From the NCBI GenBank assembly GCA_035362115.1, contig DAOSDD010000275.1, positions 1-5,304 of the forward strand: a stretch of 5,304 nucleotides of DNA, read 5' to 3'. The stretch comes from DUMC01 sp035362115. Lineage in GTDB: Bacteria > Bacillota > Clostridia > Acetivibrionales > DUMC01. The notes beneath the pieces are model-generated. The model made no database searches and was not told the origin of the DNA. It saw nothing but the letters and a program-made list of their open reading frames with translations. Position numbers and translations under genes: made by a program. This document shows, piece by piece, positions 1-5,304 of the stretch; position 1 is the stretch's first letter; every line of letters starts with the position of its first letter.

Positions 1-2
1 TT

Positions 3-458
3 ATACCAAGCCTTTATAGTGTTTGGAATATAGTAATTATGAGGAATTATATTTCTACTATTCCTGAAGAAATGGAAGAGGCAGCAGTGGTGGATGGTGC
101 ACATCCTTTATACATAATATTTATGATAATGCTCCCCCTATCTCTTCCCATTGTTGCCACTGTTTCTCTTTGGAATGCAGTGGGACATTGGAATGCTTGG
201 TTTGATGCTATGATTTATATTACTGATGGCAAAAAACAGGTGTTACAAATGATCCTTAGAAAAATAGTAATTATGGAAGAGATGCGGCACCTTATTCCAG
301 AAATGGATGCTGCTTTGACAAGTCAAGGTGTTCAATATACAGAACTAACAGTAAAGGCTGCTACCATAATGCTTACCATAGGACCGATAATTGCTGCATA
401 TCCCTTTGCACAGAAATATTTTGTTAAAGGAATATTAATTGGTTCTCTGAAGGGATAG
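3..458 (+). CDS. Carbohydrate ABC transporter permease, LplC/YtcP-like, 3' part (5' end outside window)
   Basis: This is the C-terminal part of an inner-membrane permease subunit of a sugar ABC importer (MalG superfamily, LplC/YtcP type). The reading frame is open from base 3, so the ATG at 39 is an internal methionine and the real start lies upstream. The residues before it (IPSLYSVWNIVIM) are typical mid-protein permease sequence. The cytoplasmic EAA loop that docks on the ATPase is complete at about 78-137 and matches EAA-X3-G-X9-I-X-LP exactly. A hydrophobic segment flanks it (LPIVATVSLWNAVGHWNAWF), and the last membrane segment is near 360-420, ending in the usual YFVKGILIGSLKG tail. The binding lipoprotein starts 90 nt downstream on the same strand, consistent with one operon. 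The partner permease is presumably upstream and the ATPase may be a shared one encoded elsewhere (inference). Family call is firm; substrate unknown. Confidence 0.93.
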   Translation: MPSLYSVWNIVIMRNYISTIPEEMEEAAVVDGAHPLYIIFMIMLPLSLPIVATVSLWNAVGHWNAWFDAMIYITDGKKQVLQMILRKIVIMEEMRHLIPEMDAALTSQGVQYTELTVKAATIMLTIGPIIAAYPFAQKYFVKGILIGSLKG

Positions 459-469
459 GTTGCTTAGTT

Positions 470-510
470 TTAAAGCATTGTAGAATTAAATGGTTAATGC
501 AATGCTTTAA
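470..510 (+). other. Intercistronic hairpin between permease and binding-protein genes
   Basis: A perfect 11-bp inverted repeat, TTAAAGCATTG (470-480) and CAATGCTTTAA (500-510), encloses a 19-nt loop. Inside the loop a second 5-bp stem, ATTAA (485-489) with TTAAT (494-498), closes on 4 nt, so the whole element can fold as one long hairpin. It is followed by TATAAAAAAC and not by a U-run, so it is not a standard intrinsic terminator. Hairpins between permease and binding-protein genes often protect or process mRNA so that the binding protein is made in excess; that role here is inference. Confidence 0.55.
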
Positions 511-536
511 TATAAAAAACATTAAAAAATAACAAT

Positions 537-543
537 AGGAGGT
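537..543 (+). promoter_or_regulatory. Ribosome binding site of the solute-binding lipoprotein gene
   Basis: AGGAGGT lies 5 nt before the ATG at 549. It is a near-perfect anti-16S match and fixes the start. The strength suits a protein needed in larger amounts than the permease. Confidence 0.85.
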
Positions 544-548
544 ATATT

Positions 549-2105
549 ATGAAAAAATTACTAGCTATTATTATTGTATTGGTTATGCTGCTTACCATTA
601 TATCCGGCTGTAGCGGAGGTAAAAAAAGCGACAACAAAAATGACAGTATAAATCAGACAGAACAAGCTGCAAAAGAGCCTACAAAGATTCTTTGGGCTGC
701 CGGTGGCTCGGGCTCGAACATTCCATCTAAAGACGGGATTGTTGTAAAAGCTTTAGAAGAAAAATTCAATGTAGATATTTCTTATTTTGGCAGTACTTTT
801 GTCGACAATAAAGAACAATTTACTATTAAGATTGGCTCCGGTGAGATTCCTGATGTTTGGTATGACTGGAACACCGATACATGGTGGGAACAGGGTATAC
901 TACGAACTGTTATGGAAGAACTGATCAAACAGTATATGCCTAAAACTTATGGCGATATTTTTTTAAAGCTTGACCCCAAAAAAATGGCTTTTAGTGTTCG
1001 TAAAACGGAAGACGGAGACCTGAAAGGTATACCACAGCTTTCATTGGCAGGTGCTTCATATTTCATAAGAGTCTACAGACAGGACTGGCTGGATAAATTT
1101 AATCTTAAAGTTCCAACAACAGTGGAAGAACTGGAAAATGTAATAAAGGTATTCACTAAAGATGATCCAGATGGAAATGATAAGAACGACACTTATGGTG
1201 TAAATGTTCAATCTAACATGGTAGGATTTAGTGATGTTTTTGGAACATTCGGCATAGCACCTGGTATATGGGTACTGAAAAATGACAAAGTTGTTTTTTC
1301 TGATACAACTAATGAATACAAGGAAGCCTTAAAAATTTTAGCTAGGTGGTATGCGGATGGGTACATCAACCCCGAATGTCTGACAGATTCATTTGAAACC
1401 TTTACTTCAAAATTTGCTGATGGAAAGATAGGGAGTTATTATCAGAATTGGTATTGGGCTTCTTCGGACCAGACAAACACACCAGTCAGCATGTTGCTTA
1501 AAAAAGACCTAAATGCCAAAGTTGTATATGGAGATGCTATAAAAGGACCTAACGGGGAAGCGGGGTCATACGGTTTTGGTCCGGATTTAGGTTGGACAGT
1601 ACAGTTTCGTAAGGGTCTAAGTGACGAAGTAGTAATAAAGGTAATGCAGATTATTGAATACCTCAGTACAGATATAGAAGGGTTTAAGTTGCACCATGGT
1701 GGTATTGAAGATAAAACTTATATTATTGAAGATGGTATGATAAAAAATAATCTTTTACCTGAAGAAAAAATTAAAGAAGGAATAGATGTCTTCCCATTTT
1801 TTACAGGTGAAAAATTTAAAGATTTATACTGGGGAACCGGCGAATCAGGTAAGCTATTTGATTTAGGTACAAAACAACCTTGGATAACTAATGTTATAGG
1901 TAGGTCACCCCTTGTAAAAGCCCGTGAAAAGGGTATTGGCACTGATATAGGTAAAGTACGAGAAGAGTTTTACTGGAATGTAATTACCGGCAAAGTAAAT
2001 GCTGATACAGAATGGGATGCCTATCAAAAGAGGTTGAATGACAATGGGCTTCAAGAGATGACAGAGGAAGCAAATGAAATATATGATAGTGTTTATAGAA
2101 AATGA
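549..2105 (+). CDS. Extracellular solute-binding lipoprotein of a carbohydrate ABC importer (LplA/YtcQ-like)
   Basis: This 518-aa protein is the substrate-capturing subunit of the importer whose permease is encoded just upstream. Residues 1-20 form a lipoprotein signal peptide (MKKLL, then a hydrophobic core) and the lipobox ISGC places the lipidated cysteine at residue 21. A Ser/Lys/Asn-rich linker follows, as expected for a lipoprotein anchored outside the membrane. The rest fits the large LplA/YtcQ group of family 1 binding proteins: about 500 residues, the YRQDWLDKF segment near 176-184, the PTTVEEL stretch, and an Asp/Asn-rich loop at 205-217 (DDPDGNDKNDTYG) that commonly forms a metal-binding turn in this group. 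Many Trp and Tyr residues (for example near 95-105 and 295-302) could stack on sugar rings. The gene is complete with no lesions. Known members bind oligosaccharides or glycosides, but the ligand cannot be told from this sequence. Confidence 0.93.
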   Translation: MKKLLAIIIVLVMLLTIISGCSGGKKSDNKNDSINQTEQAAKEPTKILWAAGGSGSNIPSKDGIVVKALEEKFNVDISYFGSTFVDNKEQFTIKIGSGEIPDVWYDWNTDTWWEQGILRTVMEELIKQYMPKTYGDIFLKLDPKKMAFSVRKTEDGDLKGIPQLSLAGASYFIRVYRQDWLDKFNLKVPTTVEELENVIKVFTKDDPDGNDKNDTYGVNVQSNMVGFSDVFGTFGIAPGIWVLKNDKVVFSDTTNEYKEALKILARWYADGYINPECLTDSFETFTSKFADGKIGSYYQNWYWASSDQTNTPVSMLLKKDLNAKVVYGDAIKGPNGEAGSYGFGPDLGWTVQFRKGLSDEVVIKVMQIIEYLSTDIEGFKLHHGGIEDKTYIIEDGMIKNNLLPEEKIKEGIDVFPFFTGEKFKDLYWGTGESGKLFDLGTKQPWITNVIGRSPLVKAREKGIGTDIGKVREEFYWNVITGKVNADTEWDAYQKRLNDNGLQEMTEEANEIYDSVYRK

Positions 2106-2135
2106 AGGAAAGAATATATAGATATTATGAATAAT

Positions 2136-2178
2136 CCTATTGATAAATAATAGGGCTTAATATTTCCTTAATATAAGC
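2136..2178 (+). repeat. Two adjacent small inverted repeats 3' of the lipoprotein gene
   Basis: Two short hairpins sit back to back, just before the terminator-like stem. The first pairs CCTATT (2136-2141) with AATAGG (2149-2154) around 7 nt. The second pairs GCTTAATATT (2155-2164) with AATATAAGC (2170-2178), with one bulged A and a 5-nt loop. Both are AT-rich and individually weak, so they may matter only as part of a structured 3' end of the lipoprotein message. Confidence 0.4.
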
Positions 2179-2215
2179 AGGGAAATGCCTTATGGCAATT
2201 TCCCTATTTATTTAA
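2179..2215 (+). terminator. Probable partial intrinsic terminator between lipoprotein and hydrolase-like gene
   Basis: AGGGAAATGCC (2179-2189) pairs with GGCAATTTCCCT (2194-2205) around a TTAT tetraloop, with one bulged base. The stem is followed by ATTTATTTAA, a T-rich but interrupted tail. The next gene starts only about 28 nt after the tail and shows no obvious promoter of its own. Partial termination with read-through is therefore the likely effect, lowering expression of the hydrolase-like gene relative to the lipoprotein (inference). Confidence 0.65.
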
Positions 2216-2227
2216 CAGACTGGGTGT

Positions 2228-2235
2228 AAAGGAGG
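2228..2235 (+). promoter_or_regulatory. Ribosome binding site that decides the start of the hydrolase-like gene
   Basis: AAAGGAGG ends at 2235. The first in-frame ATG at 2237 is only 1 nt away, too close for initiation. The second in-frame ATG at 2243 is 7 nt away, the usual distance. The start at 2243 is therefore preferred, which removes two residues (MT) from the longest frame. Confidence 0.8.
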
Positions 2236-2242
2236 AATGACG

Positions 2243-3793
2243 ATGAGTAGCATAATGCTAAATGAAGATTGCAATCACTTTATTCATACAAGGCATGTGG
2301 CGGGCATACAGGTAGGGATAAATGAATTATGTAGTTTTATTGATCAATATGCTAACACGGATGTAAAAGATTTGCTATTTAATGTCAATGCTATGCTTGC
2401 CTTTTTCCCTTCAAAATCACGTGAGAATGCAATAGATAAATATTTGAGGTTACTTAAAGCCGGCAAAGACATGGATATAAGCGGAACTGCCGTTAAAACT
2501 GCATATGATATCTTTGTAAAGCAGAATCTTGATATGTATAAGATATGGATAGAGCGCTCAAGATATAATGGAATATCCCCTTGGATATCAATTCGTATGA
2601 ATGATATCCATAATAATCAGGATGAAGGTCATTTTCTGCTATCATCCTTTTTTGAAGAAAATAAGCATATGCGTAGAGTTACTCACCGCCCTAATTCAAA
2701 TTATTTTGATAATGCACTGGATTATACATTCCCTGAGGTTCAAGAGCATTATCTTTCTTTGATAAAAGAAGTGGTTGAAAGATATGACTTTGATGGACTT
2801 GAACTGGATTGGATGCGGGAAGTGTATCTTTTTAAAATAGGTGGGGAATCTGAGTGGCTAAAAATTCTTACTAATTTTATGCGTATTGTACGAAAAATTT
2901 TAGATCAGGCGGAGAAAGAAAGGGGTCATAAGATTAAAATCTGTGTACGAGTGCCCTATAGCCCAGAGGTAGCATTACGTTTTGGACTTGATGTGCTTAC
3001 CTGGGCAAGGAACGGGTTAGTAGATGTTATTGTACCAACAGCAAGATGGGCTACGACAGATAATAATATGCCTATTGATTTCTGGAAACAAATCCTTGAC
3101 GGGACCGGAGCTATAGTTGCAGCTGGAATTGAAATATTACTAGAGGCTACAAGAGCAAATCCCAAATACAATGCATTTAATTCTCTTGAAACAGCTAGAG
3201 GAAGTGCTTATACATATCTTAACATGGGTGCTGACAAAATATACCTTTTTAATTATATGGATCAACCATCACTTTTGTCACATTCTTTAGAATTTAATTC
3301 TGCTGTTGATAAACGAAACTACCATGAACTCCTAATAACTATCTGTGATCTGGAGACTGCTTCAAAATTGCCCCGAAGGAATGTTGTTACATACCATGAC
3401 ATAGCAGCACCTGGTTTACGAAATGGAGATCTGCTTCCACTATGTTGTAGTTCACCTAATTCTAACGGCTCAATGATCTTTAAGAATATCCGAATAGAAA
3501 CTGGTCCAATCAATAAAAATTTAAAACGATCTTTAGTATTAGGCATTGACTCTAAGAGAGAACTTGACTCTTCAGATTTTGATGTATATTGGAACACAAA
3601 TAAATGCAAACTTGTAGGAATTATCACCTTATCAGCTCCCAAACCAAACTGTAAAACATATAAATTTAAAATAGAGTGCAGCGAAAAGTCTCAAGAAGCA
3701 TTTCCCAGTGCTAGTATTATAGAAATTGCTTCCAAGAATATTCCATTTTCTGTAGAATGGGCTGAAATACTAATTAATTATCAAGGCTGTTAA
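2243..3793 (+). CDS. Putative cytoplasmic TIM-barrel glycoside hydrolase-like protein with C-terminal beta-rich domain
   Basis: A complete 516-aa protein. I recognise the style of uncharacterised 'family 10-like' hydrolases but cannot name a family with certainty. Residues 1 to about 385 look like a (beta/alpha)8 barrel. In order: NEDCNHFIHTRH (7-18) as a first strand; ISPWISIRMNDIH (111-123); YTFPEVQEHY (161-170), like the PEV-x-x-H/Y step common in such barrels; YDFDGLELDWMRE (181-193), a classic strand-4 end with Glu187 and Asp189 as candidate acidic catalytic residues; VDVIVPTARW (260-269); Glu297 in AGIEIL; and GADKIYLFNY (329-338) as a late strand. About 395-516 is beta-rich and ends in VEWAEILINYQGC, like a jelly-roll accessory domain. 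There is no signal peptide or membrane segment, so it probably acts in the cytoplasm on material brought in by the adjacent transporter. Catalytic activity and substrate are inference. Confidence 0.75.
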   Translation: MSSIMLNEDCNHFIHTRHVAGIQVGINELCSFIDQYANTDVKDLLFNVNAMLAFFPSKSRENAIDKYLRLLKAGKDMDISGTAVKTAYDIFVKQNLDMYKIWIERSRYNGISPWISIRMNDIHNNQDEGHFLLSSFFEENKHMRRVTHRPNSNYFDNALDYTFPEVQEHYLSLIKEVVERYDFDGLELDWMREVYLFKIGGESEWLKILTNFMRIVRKILDQAEKERGHKIKICVRVPYSPEVALRFGLDVLTWARNGLVDVIVPTARWATTDNNMPIDFWKQILDGTGAIVAAGIEILLEATRANPKYNAFNSLETARGSAYTYLNMGADKIYLFNYMDQPSLLSHSLEFNSAVDKRNYHELLITICDLETASKLPRRNVVTYHDIAAPGLRNGDLLPLCCSSPNSNGSMIFKNIRIETGPINKNLKRSLVLGIDSKRELDSSDFDVYWNTNKCKLVGIITLSAPKPNCKTYKFKIECSEKSQEAFPSASIIEIASKNIPFSVEWAEILINYQGC

Positions 3794-3815
3794 CATGTTT
3801 GAGTTAGTACAATAG

Positions 3816-4196
3816 CGAAAAATTGTTCTTTGTCAGCTTTCTGATTCCACTGTTGATGTAAAGATGTTCAATTTATCAAAAAGCGATCATAATGATGTCA
3901 TTACAGAAGTTTTCAAATCAAAGACAATCGTACTTGGATCTCTAACAGTGTGCAACGGTATCCTTGATAAAGTTGAAGGCTTTGTACATCTAATGAAAGG
4001 ACTTAAATTTTAGAAAAAGAAGGCGGCATCCTTTGGTTGTTATGGTTGGAGTGGCGAGGGAACGAAGACTCTTAATGAATTATCGGCAAATGCGGGGTTT
4101 GAAGTGATCGACGAAGGTTCTGGAAGATTGTGGAATCCCAATGAAGAAAGTCAGCAAGTTGCTGTTGAATATGGCAAAAAGATTGCAAAGGCATAA
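3816..4196 (+). pseudogene. Flavodiiron protein (FprA-type) remnant: C-terminal flavodoxin domain only, with in-frame TAG
   Basis: Flavodiiron proteins reduce O2 or NO in anaerobes through a diiron metallo-beta-lactamase domain and a C-terminal FMN flavodoxin domain. Only the latter is visible here. One frame reads VDVKMFNLSKSDHNDVITEV, then an IVLGSLTVCNGIL segment (family members usually have GSPT; here Leu replaces Pro), LMKGLKF, a TAG at 4011-4013, then KKKAASFGCYGWSGEG and WNPNEESQQVAVEYGKKIAKA, ending at TAA 4194-4196. The stop sits in the KF-K-x-K-K-A-A step, where the family normally has lysine, so a single A-to-T change explains it. The frame is also closed by TAG at 3813, and the FMN-binding start of the domain (TMYG-type) is missing; an IAKNCS-like stretch in another frame around 3808-3840 suggests a further frameshift. 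No start codon, ribosome site or catalytic domain is present, so a functional product is unlikely. Domain identification is firm. Confidence 0.85.
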
Positions 4197-4259
4197 AGCA
4201 TACAGAAGGCATAAAGCATACAGAAGGCATAAAGCATACAGAAGGCATAGAGCATATAA
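4188..4259 (+). repeat. Four tandem copies of an 18-bp unit spanning the 3' end of the flavodiiron remnant
   Basis: The unit AAGGCATAAAGCATACAG occurs at 4188-4205, 4206-4223 and 4224-4241 without change, then once more at 4242-4259 with three mismatches. The first copy contains the last codons and TAA of the flavodiiron remnant, so the array looks like slipped-strand duplication of the gene end. The unit length is a multiple of three, so every copy repeats Lys-Ala-stop (the last has TAG instead of TAA). Confidence 0.97.
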
Positions 4260-4263
4260 TTGG

Positions 4264-4306
4264 AAAAATTAGGATTCTGCTACAAATATAAGAAGCAGAA
4301 CCCTAA
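4264..4306 (-). terminator. Intrinsic terminator for the minus-strand regulator
   Basis: TTAGGATTCTGCT (4269-4281) pairs with AGCAGAACCCTAA (4294-4306) over 13 positions with one mismatch and a 12-nt loop. Read on the minus strand the stem is followed directly by a T-run (complement of A4264-4268). The plus strand has no T-run after the stem. It is correctly placed to end transcripts of the AraC-type gene whose stop is at 4528, and may also hinder plus-strand read-through. Confidence 0.75.
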
Positions 4307-4307
4307 G

Positions 4308-4354
4308 AATCAATAAGGATCAGCAGCAATAAGGCTCCATATCAATAATGCTCC
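4308..4354. repeat. Degenerate 16-bp direct repeats
   Basis: The cores CAATAAGG (4311-4318), CAATAAGG (4327-4334) and CAATAATG (4343-4350) are spaced exactly 16 bp apart. The flanks of the second and third copies also agree (both cores run into GCTCC or GGCTCC). A possible fourth, weaker copy (CAGTAAGA, from 4356) is out of register. Function unknown; the repeats lie between the minus-strand terminator and the regulator remnant. Confidence 0.55.
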
Positions 4355-4527
4355 GCAGTAAGAAGCCAAACTATCAATATTATCTTACTTAAGTCATACT
4401 ACGGAAAATAAATTTTCCTATAGAATTTTCCTATTCATTGTGACAAAATTATCATTATACATGGTGAAATGGATATTATCACTTGCTGCGGCAGGCAGAT
4501 TGTCCTTTATATAATTTTCTAGCTTAT
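4355..4527. other. AT-rich stretch without a recognised gene
   Basis: This stretch contains the near-palindrome GGAAAATAAATTTTCC (4403-4418) and a direct repeat AATTTTCCTAT (4411-4421 and 4424-4434). On the minus strand a 42-codon open frame runs from 4546 to a stop at 4418-4420, without a start codon. Its translation (for example DNIHFTMYNDNFVTMNRKIL) looks protein-like but I do not recognise it. Confidence 0.4.
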
Positions 4528-4797
4528 CTATAACCTTTTTTGCGAGTCATAATACTTTGCTCTATAGTCTCCTGGAGCTACTGAAACATACTTTTTGAAA
4601 GCTCTGATATAACTGAAACGATTATTGTATCCCGCCATTTCTGCAATCTGCTCGATACTTTTGTCTGTTTCGGACAACAGGTGCTTCGAATTTTTTACTC
4701 TTATTTTTGAAACATAATCCCAAAAACTTATACCAATTTTCTCTTTAAAATCTTACAGAAATATGAAGAATTATAATTAAAATTGTATGCAATTGTG

Positions 4798-4815
4798 GCA
4801 AGAGATATCTCTTGC
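4798..4815. repeat. Perfect 18-bp palindrome inside the regulator remnant
   Basis: GCAAGAGATATCTCTTGC is its own reverse complement. It falls in codons for QEISLA, at the start of the first helix-turn-helix. It may be coincidence of coding sequence, but its length is notable. Confidence 0.6.
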
Positions 4816-4946
4816 ATATATTTATCTTCGATATATTTTTTAATTTCAGATATCAGACTTTTTCACTGTCTTTATCTTGATCAATCGCTTGAATAGACTC
4901 GGTGCCAGACACTTTTTGCAGTGCATAGAGGAAACATAATTTTTTT

Positions 4947-4967
4947 GCTGATACCAAGCGTATCAGC
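4947..4967. repeat. Perfect 8-bp inverted repeat inside the regulator remnant
   Basis: GCTGATAC (4947-4954) and GTATCAGC (4960-4967) flank a 5-nt loop, next to a T7 run at 4940-4946. The T-run lies on the wrong side of the stem for a terminator on either strand. It falls in codons for IADTLGIS. Confidence 0.6.
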
Positions 4968-5135
4968 AATTTGCGTGTTAAGGGGATGTATGGGGATGCG
5001 CTTAAATATCCTGTTAATTATGGATAACAGTATAGATTTTCTAATCAAATGATAGATATTAGCAATATACACAGCTGGATGCAAGGAATAATCAATTTTA
5101 AATGGTTGTAACTCTATGCTTTCTGATAAATATGA

Positions 5136-5304
5136 TTATGAATGTTAAATGTGTTCTTATTACTGCTAAACAGGCACTTGTTTATACAACATTTAATGAA
5201 TATATTAAGGCACAACGATCTTGACATTGTTGAGCTGGAAAGATAAAATCAATGGCAAGAAGTAGAACTTTATGGAGTTAAGCGCTGTATATAAAAAATT
5301 AAGA
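5136..5304. other. Right-edge stretch without a recognised gene
   Basis: I see no intact gene here. On the plus strand, a short broken frame around 5219-5286 reads DLDIVELER, stop, NQWQEVELYGVKRCI, stop. It looks protein-like and may be a further gene remnant, but I do not recognise it. A possible partial frame starts at ATG 5272 (MELSAVYKKLR) and runs off the window without a ribosome binding site. Confidence 0.3.
5221..5249 (+). promoter_or_regulatory. Promoter-like sigma-A sequence pointing out of the right edge
   Basis: TTGACA (5221-5226) and TAAAAT (5244-5249) are separated by exactly 17 nt, a perfect -35 and a five-of-six -10 element. It would drive a plus-strand transcript starting near 5256 and leaving the window. 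It overlaps a protein-like remnant frame, so chance cannot be excluded. Confidence 0.4.

Larger units (their letters stand above)
4528..5135 (-). pseudogene. AraC/YesN-type transcriptional regulator, C-terminal part, broken by at least three frameshifts
   Basis: Read on the minus strand, pieces in different frames join into the C-terminal half of an AraC-family regulator. They are: ELQPFKIDYSLHPAVYIANI and on to IADTLGISKKIM (about 5117 to 4924); QKVSGTESIQAIDQDKDSEK (about 4920 to 4859); ISEIKKYIEDKYMQEISLAT through SSYFCKI (4853 to about 4750); and IGISFWDYVSKIRVKNSKHL through both recognition helices to a stop at 4528-4530. The first helix-turn-helix (ISLATIAYNFNYNSSYF) and the second (KSIEQIAEMAGYNNRFSYIRAF) are otherwise well kept. 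Shifts lie near 4915-4923, near 4848-4858, and at the A-run 4747-4750, where restoring one base gives KIFKEKIGISFW. No N-terminal domain is visible. Regulators of this type often control LplABC-type sugar operons, so it may once have controlled the neighbouring operon (inference). No single intact product can be made. Confidence 0.87.

Noticed and set aside
39..41. ATG as the start of a short permease-like gene
   Set aside because: The frame is open back to the window edge with permease-like residues and there is no ribosome binding site; it is an internal methionine.
1718..1942. Minus-strand open frame opposite the lipoprotein gene
   Set aside because: It is antisense to a strongly supported gene, its translation has no recognisable family features, and it looks like a frame shadow.
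2956..3642. Two minus-strand open frames opposite the hydrolase-like gene (2956-3171 and 3319-3642)
   Set aside because: Both are antisense to a complete gene with a good ribosome site, and their translations show no domain signals.
4011..4013. In-frame TAG read as pyrrolysine or suppressed
   Set aside because: Pyrrolysine is known from methylamine methyltransferases, not flavodiiron proteins. The gene also lacks its start and main domain, so a nonsense mutation in a pseudogene is simpler.
4269..4306. Plus-strand terminator for the flavodiiron remnant
   Set aside because: The stem is followed by GAATCAATAAGG on the plus strand with no T-run; the T-run is only on the minus strand.
4188..4354. 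CRISPR array or replication iterons
   Set aside because: The 18-bp units are directly abutting with no spacers, they derive from the gene end, and no cas or replication gene is nearby.
4881..5084. Minus-strand 67-aa frame as an independent gene
   Set aside because: It begins at a TTG inside a longer open frame and its residues (IADTLGISKKI and neighbours) continue into the AraC regulator after a frameshift, so it is a fragment of that pseudogene.
5132..5224. Plus-strand 30-codon frame starting at ATG 5132
   Set aside because: It has no ribosome binding site, is very short, shows no recognisable family and overlaps the edge of the regulator remnant.

Overview
The window is AT-rich and reads as a chromosomal accessory locus of a low-GC, Gram-positive anaerobe, most likely a member of the Clostridia. 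Three things suggest this: strong AGGAGG-type ribosome binding sites, an LplABC/YtcP/YesO-type carbohydrate ABC transporter with a lipoprotein binding subunit, and remnants of a flavodiiron protein and an AraC/YesN-type regulator. The taxonomy is inferred from sequence style alone.

Left part (1-3793, + strand): an intact-looking sugar uptake and processing operon. It starts with the 3' end of an inner-membrane permease with a textbook EAA loop. A 90-nt gap holding a hairpin follows, then a complete solute-binding lipoprotein. After a cluster of three hairpins, the last resembling an intrinsic terminator, comes a complete protein of about 516 aa that looks like a TIM-barrel glycoside hydrolase with a C-terminal beta-rich domain and no signal peptide. 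The simplest reading is that the lipoprotein captures an oligosaccharide or glycoside, the permease pair imports it, and the hydrolase-like protein acts on it in the cytoplasm. The hairpins probably tune the level of each product, with the binding protein highest. The substrate cannot be read from the sequence.

Right part (3794-5304): a decayed region. First comes the C-terminal flavodoxin-like piece of a flavodiiron protein, with no metallo-beta-lactamase domain and an in-frame TAG. Its 3' end, including the stop codon, is repeated in tandem as an 18-bp unit. Next are a minus-strand intrinsic terminator, a short array of degenerate 16-bp repeats, and a minus-strand AraC-family regulator broken by at least three frameshifts. 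The right edge holds a promoter-like TTGACA-N17-TAAAAT pair that points out of the window and no recognisable gene.

The sharp change from intact operon to stacked gene remnants at about 3793 is the main structural feature. No transposase, CRISPR array, tRNA or rRNA was seen. The least described component is the hydrolase-like protein.
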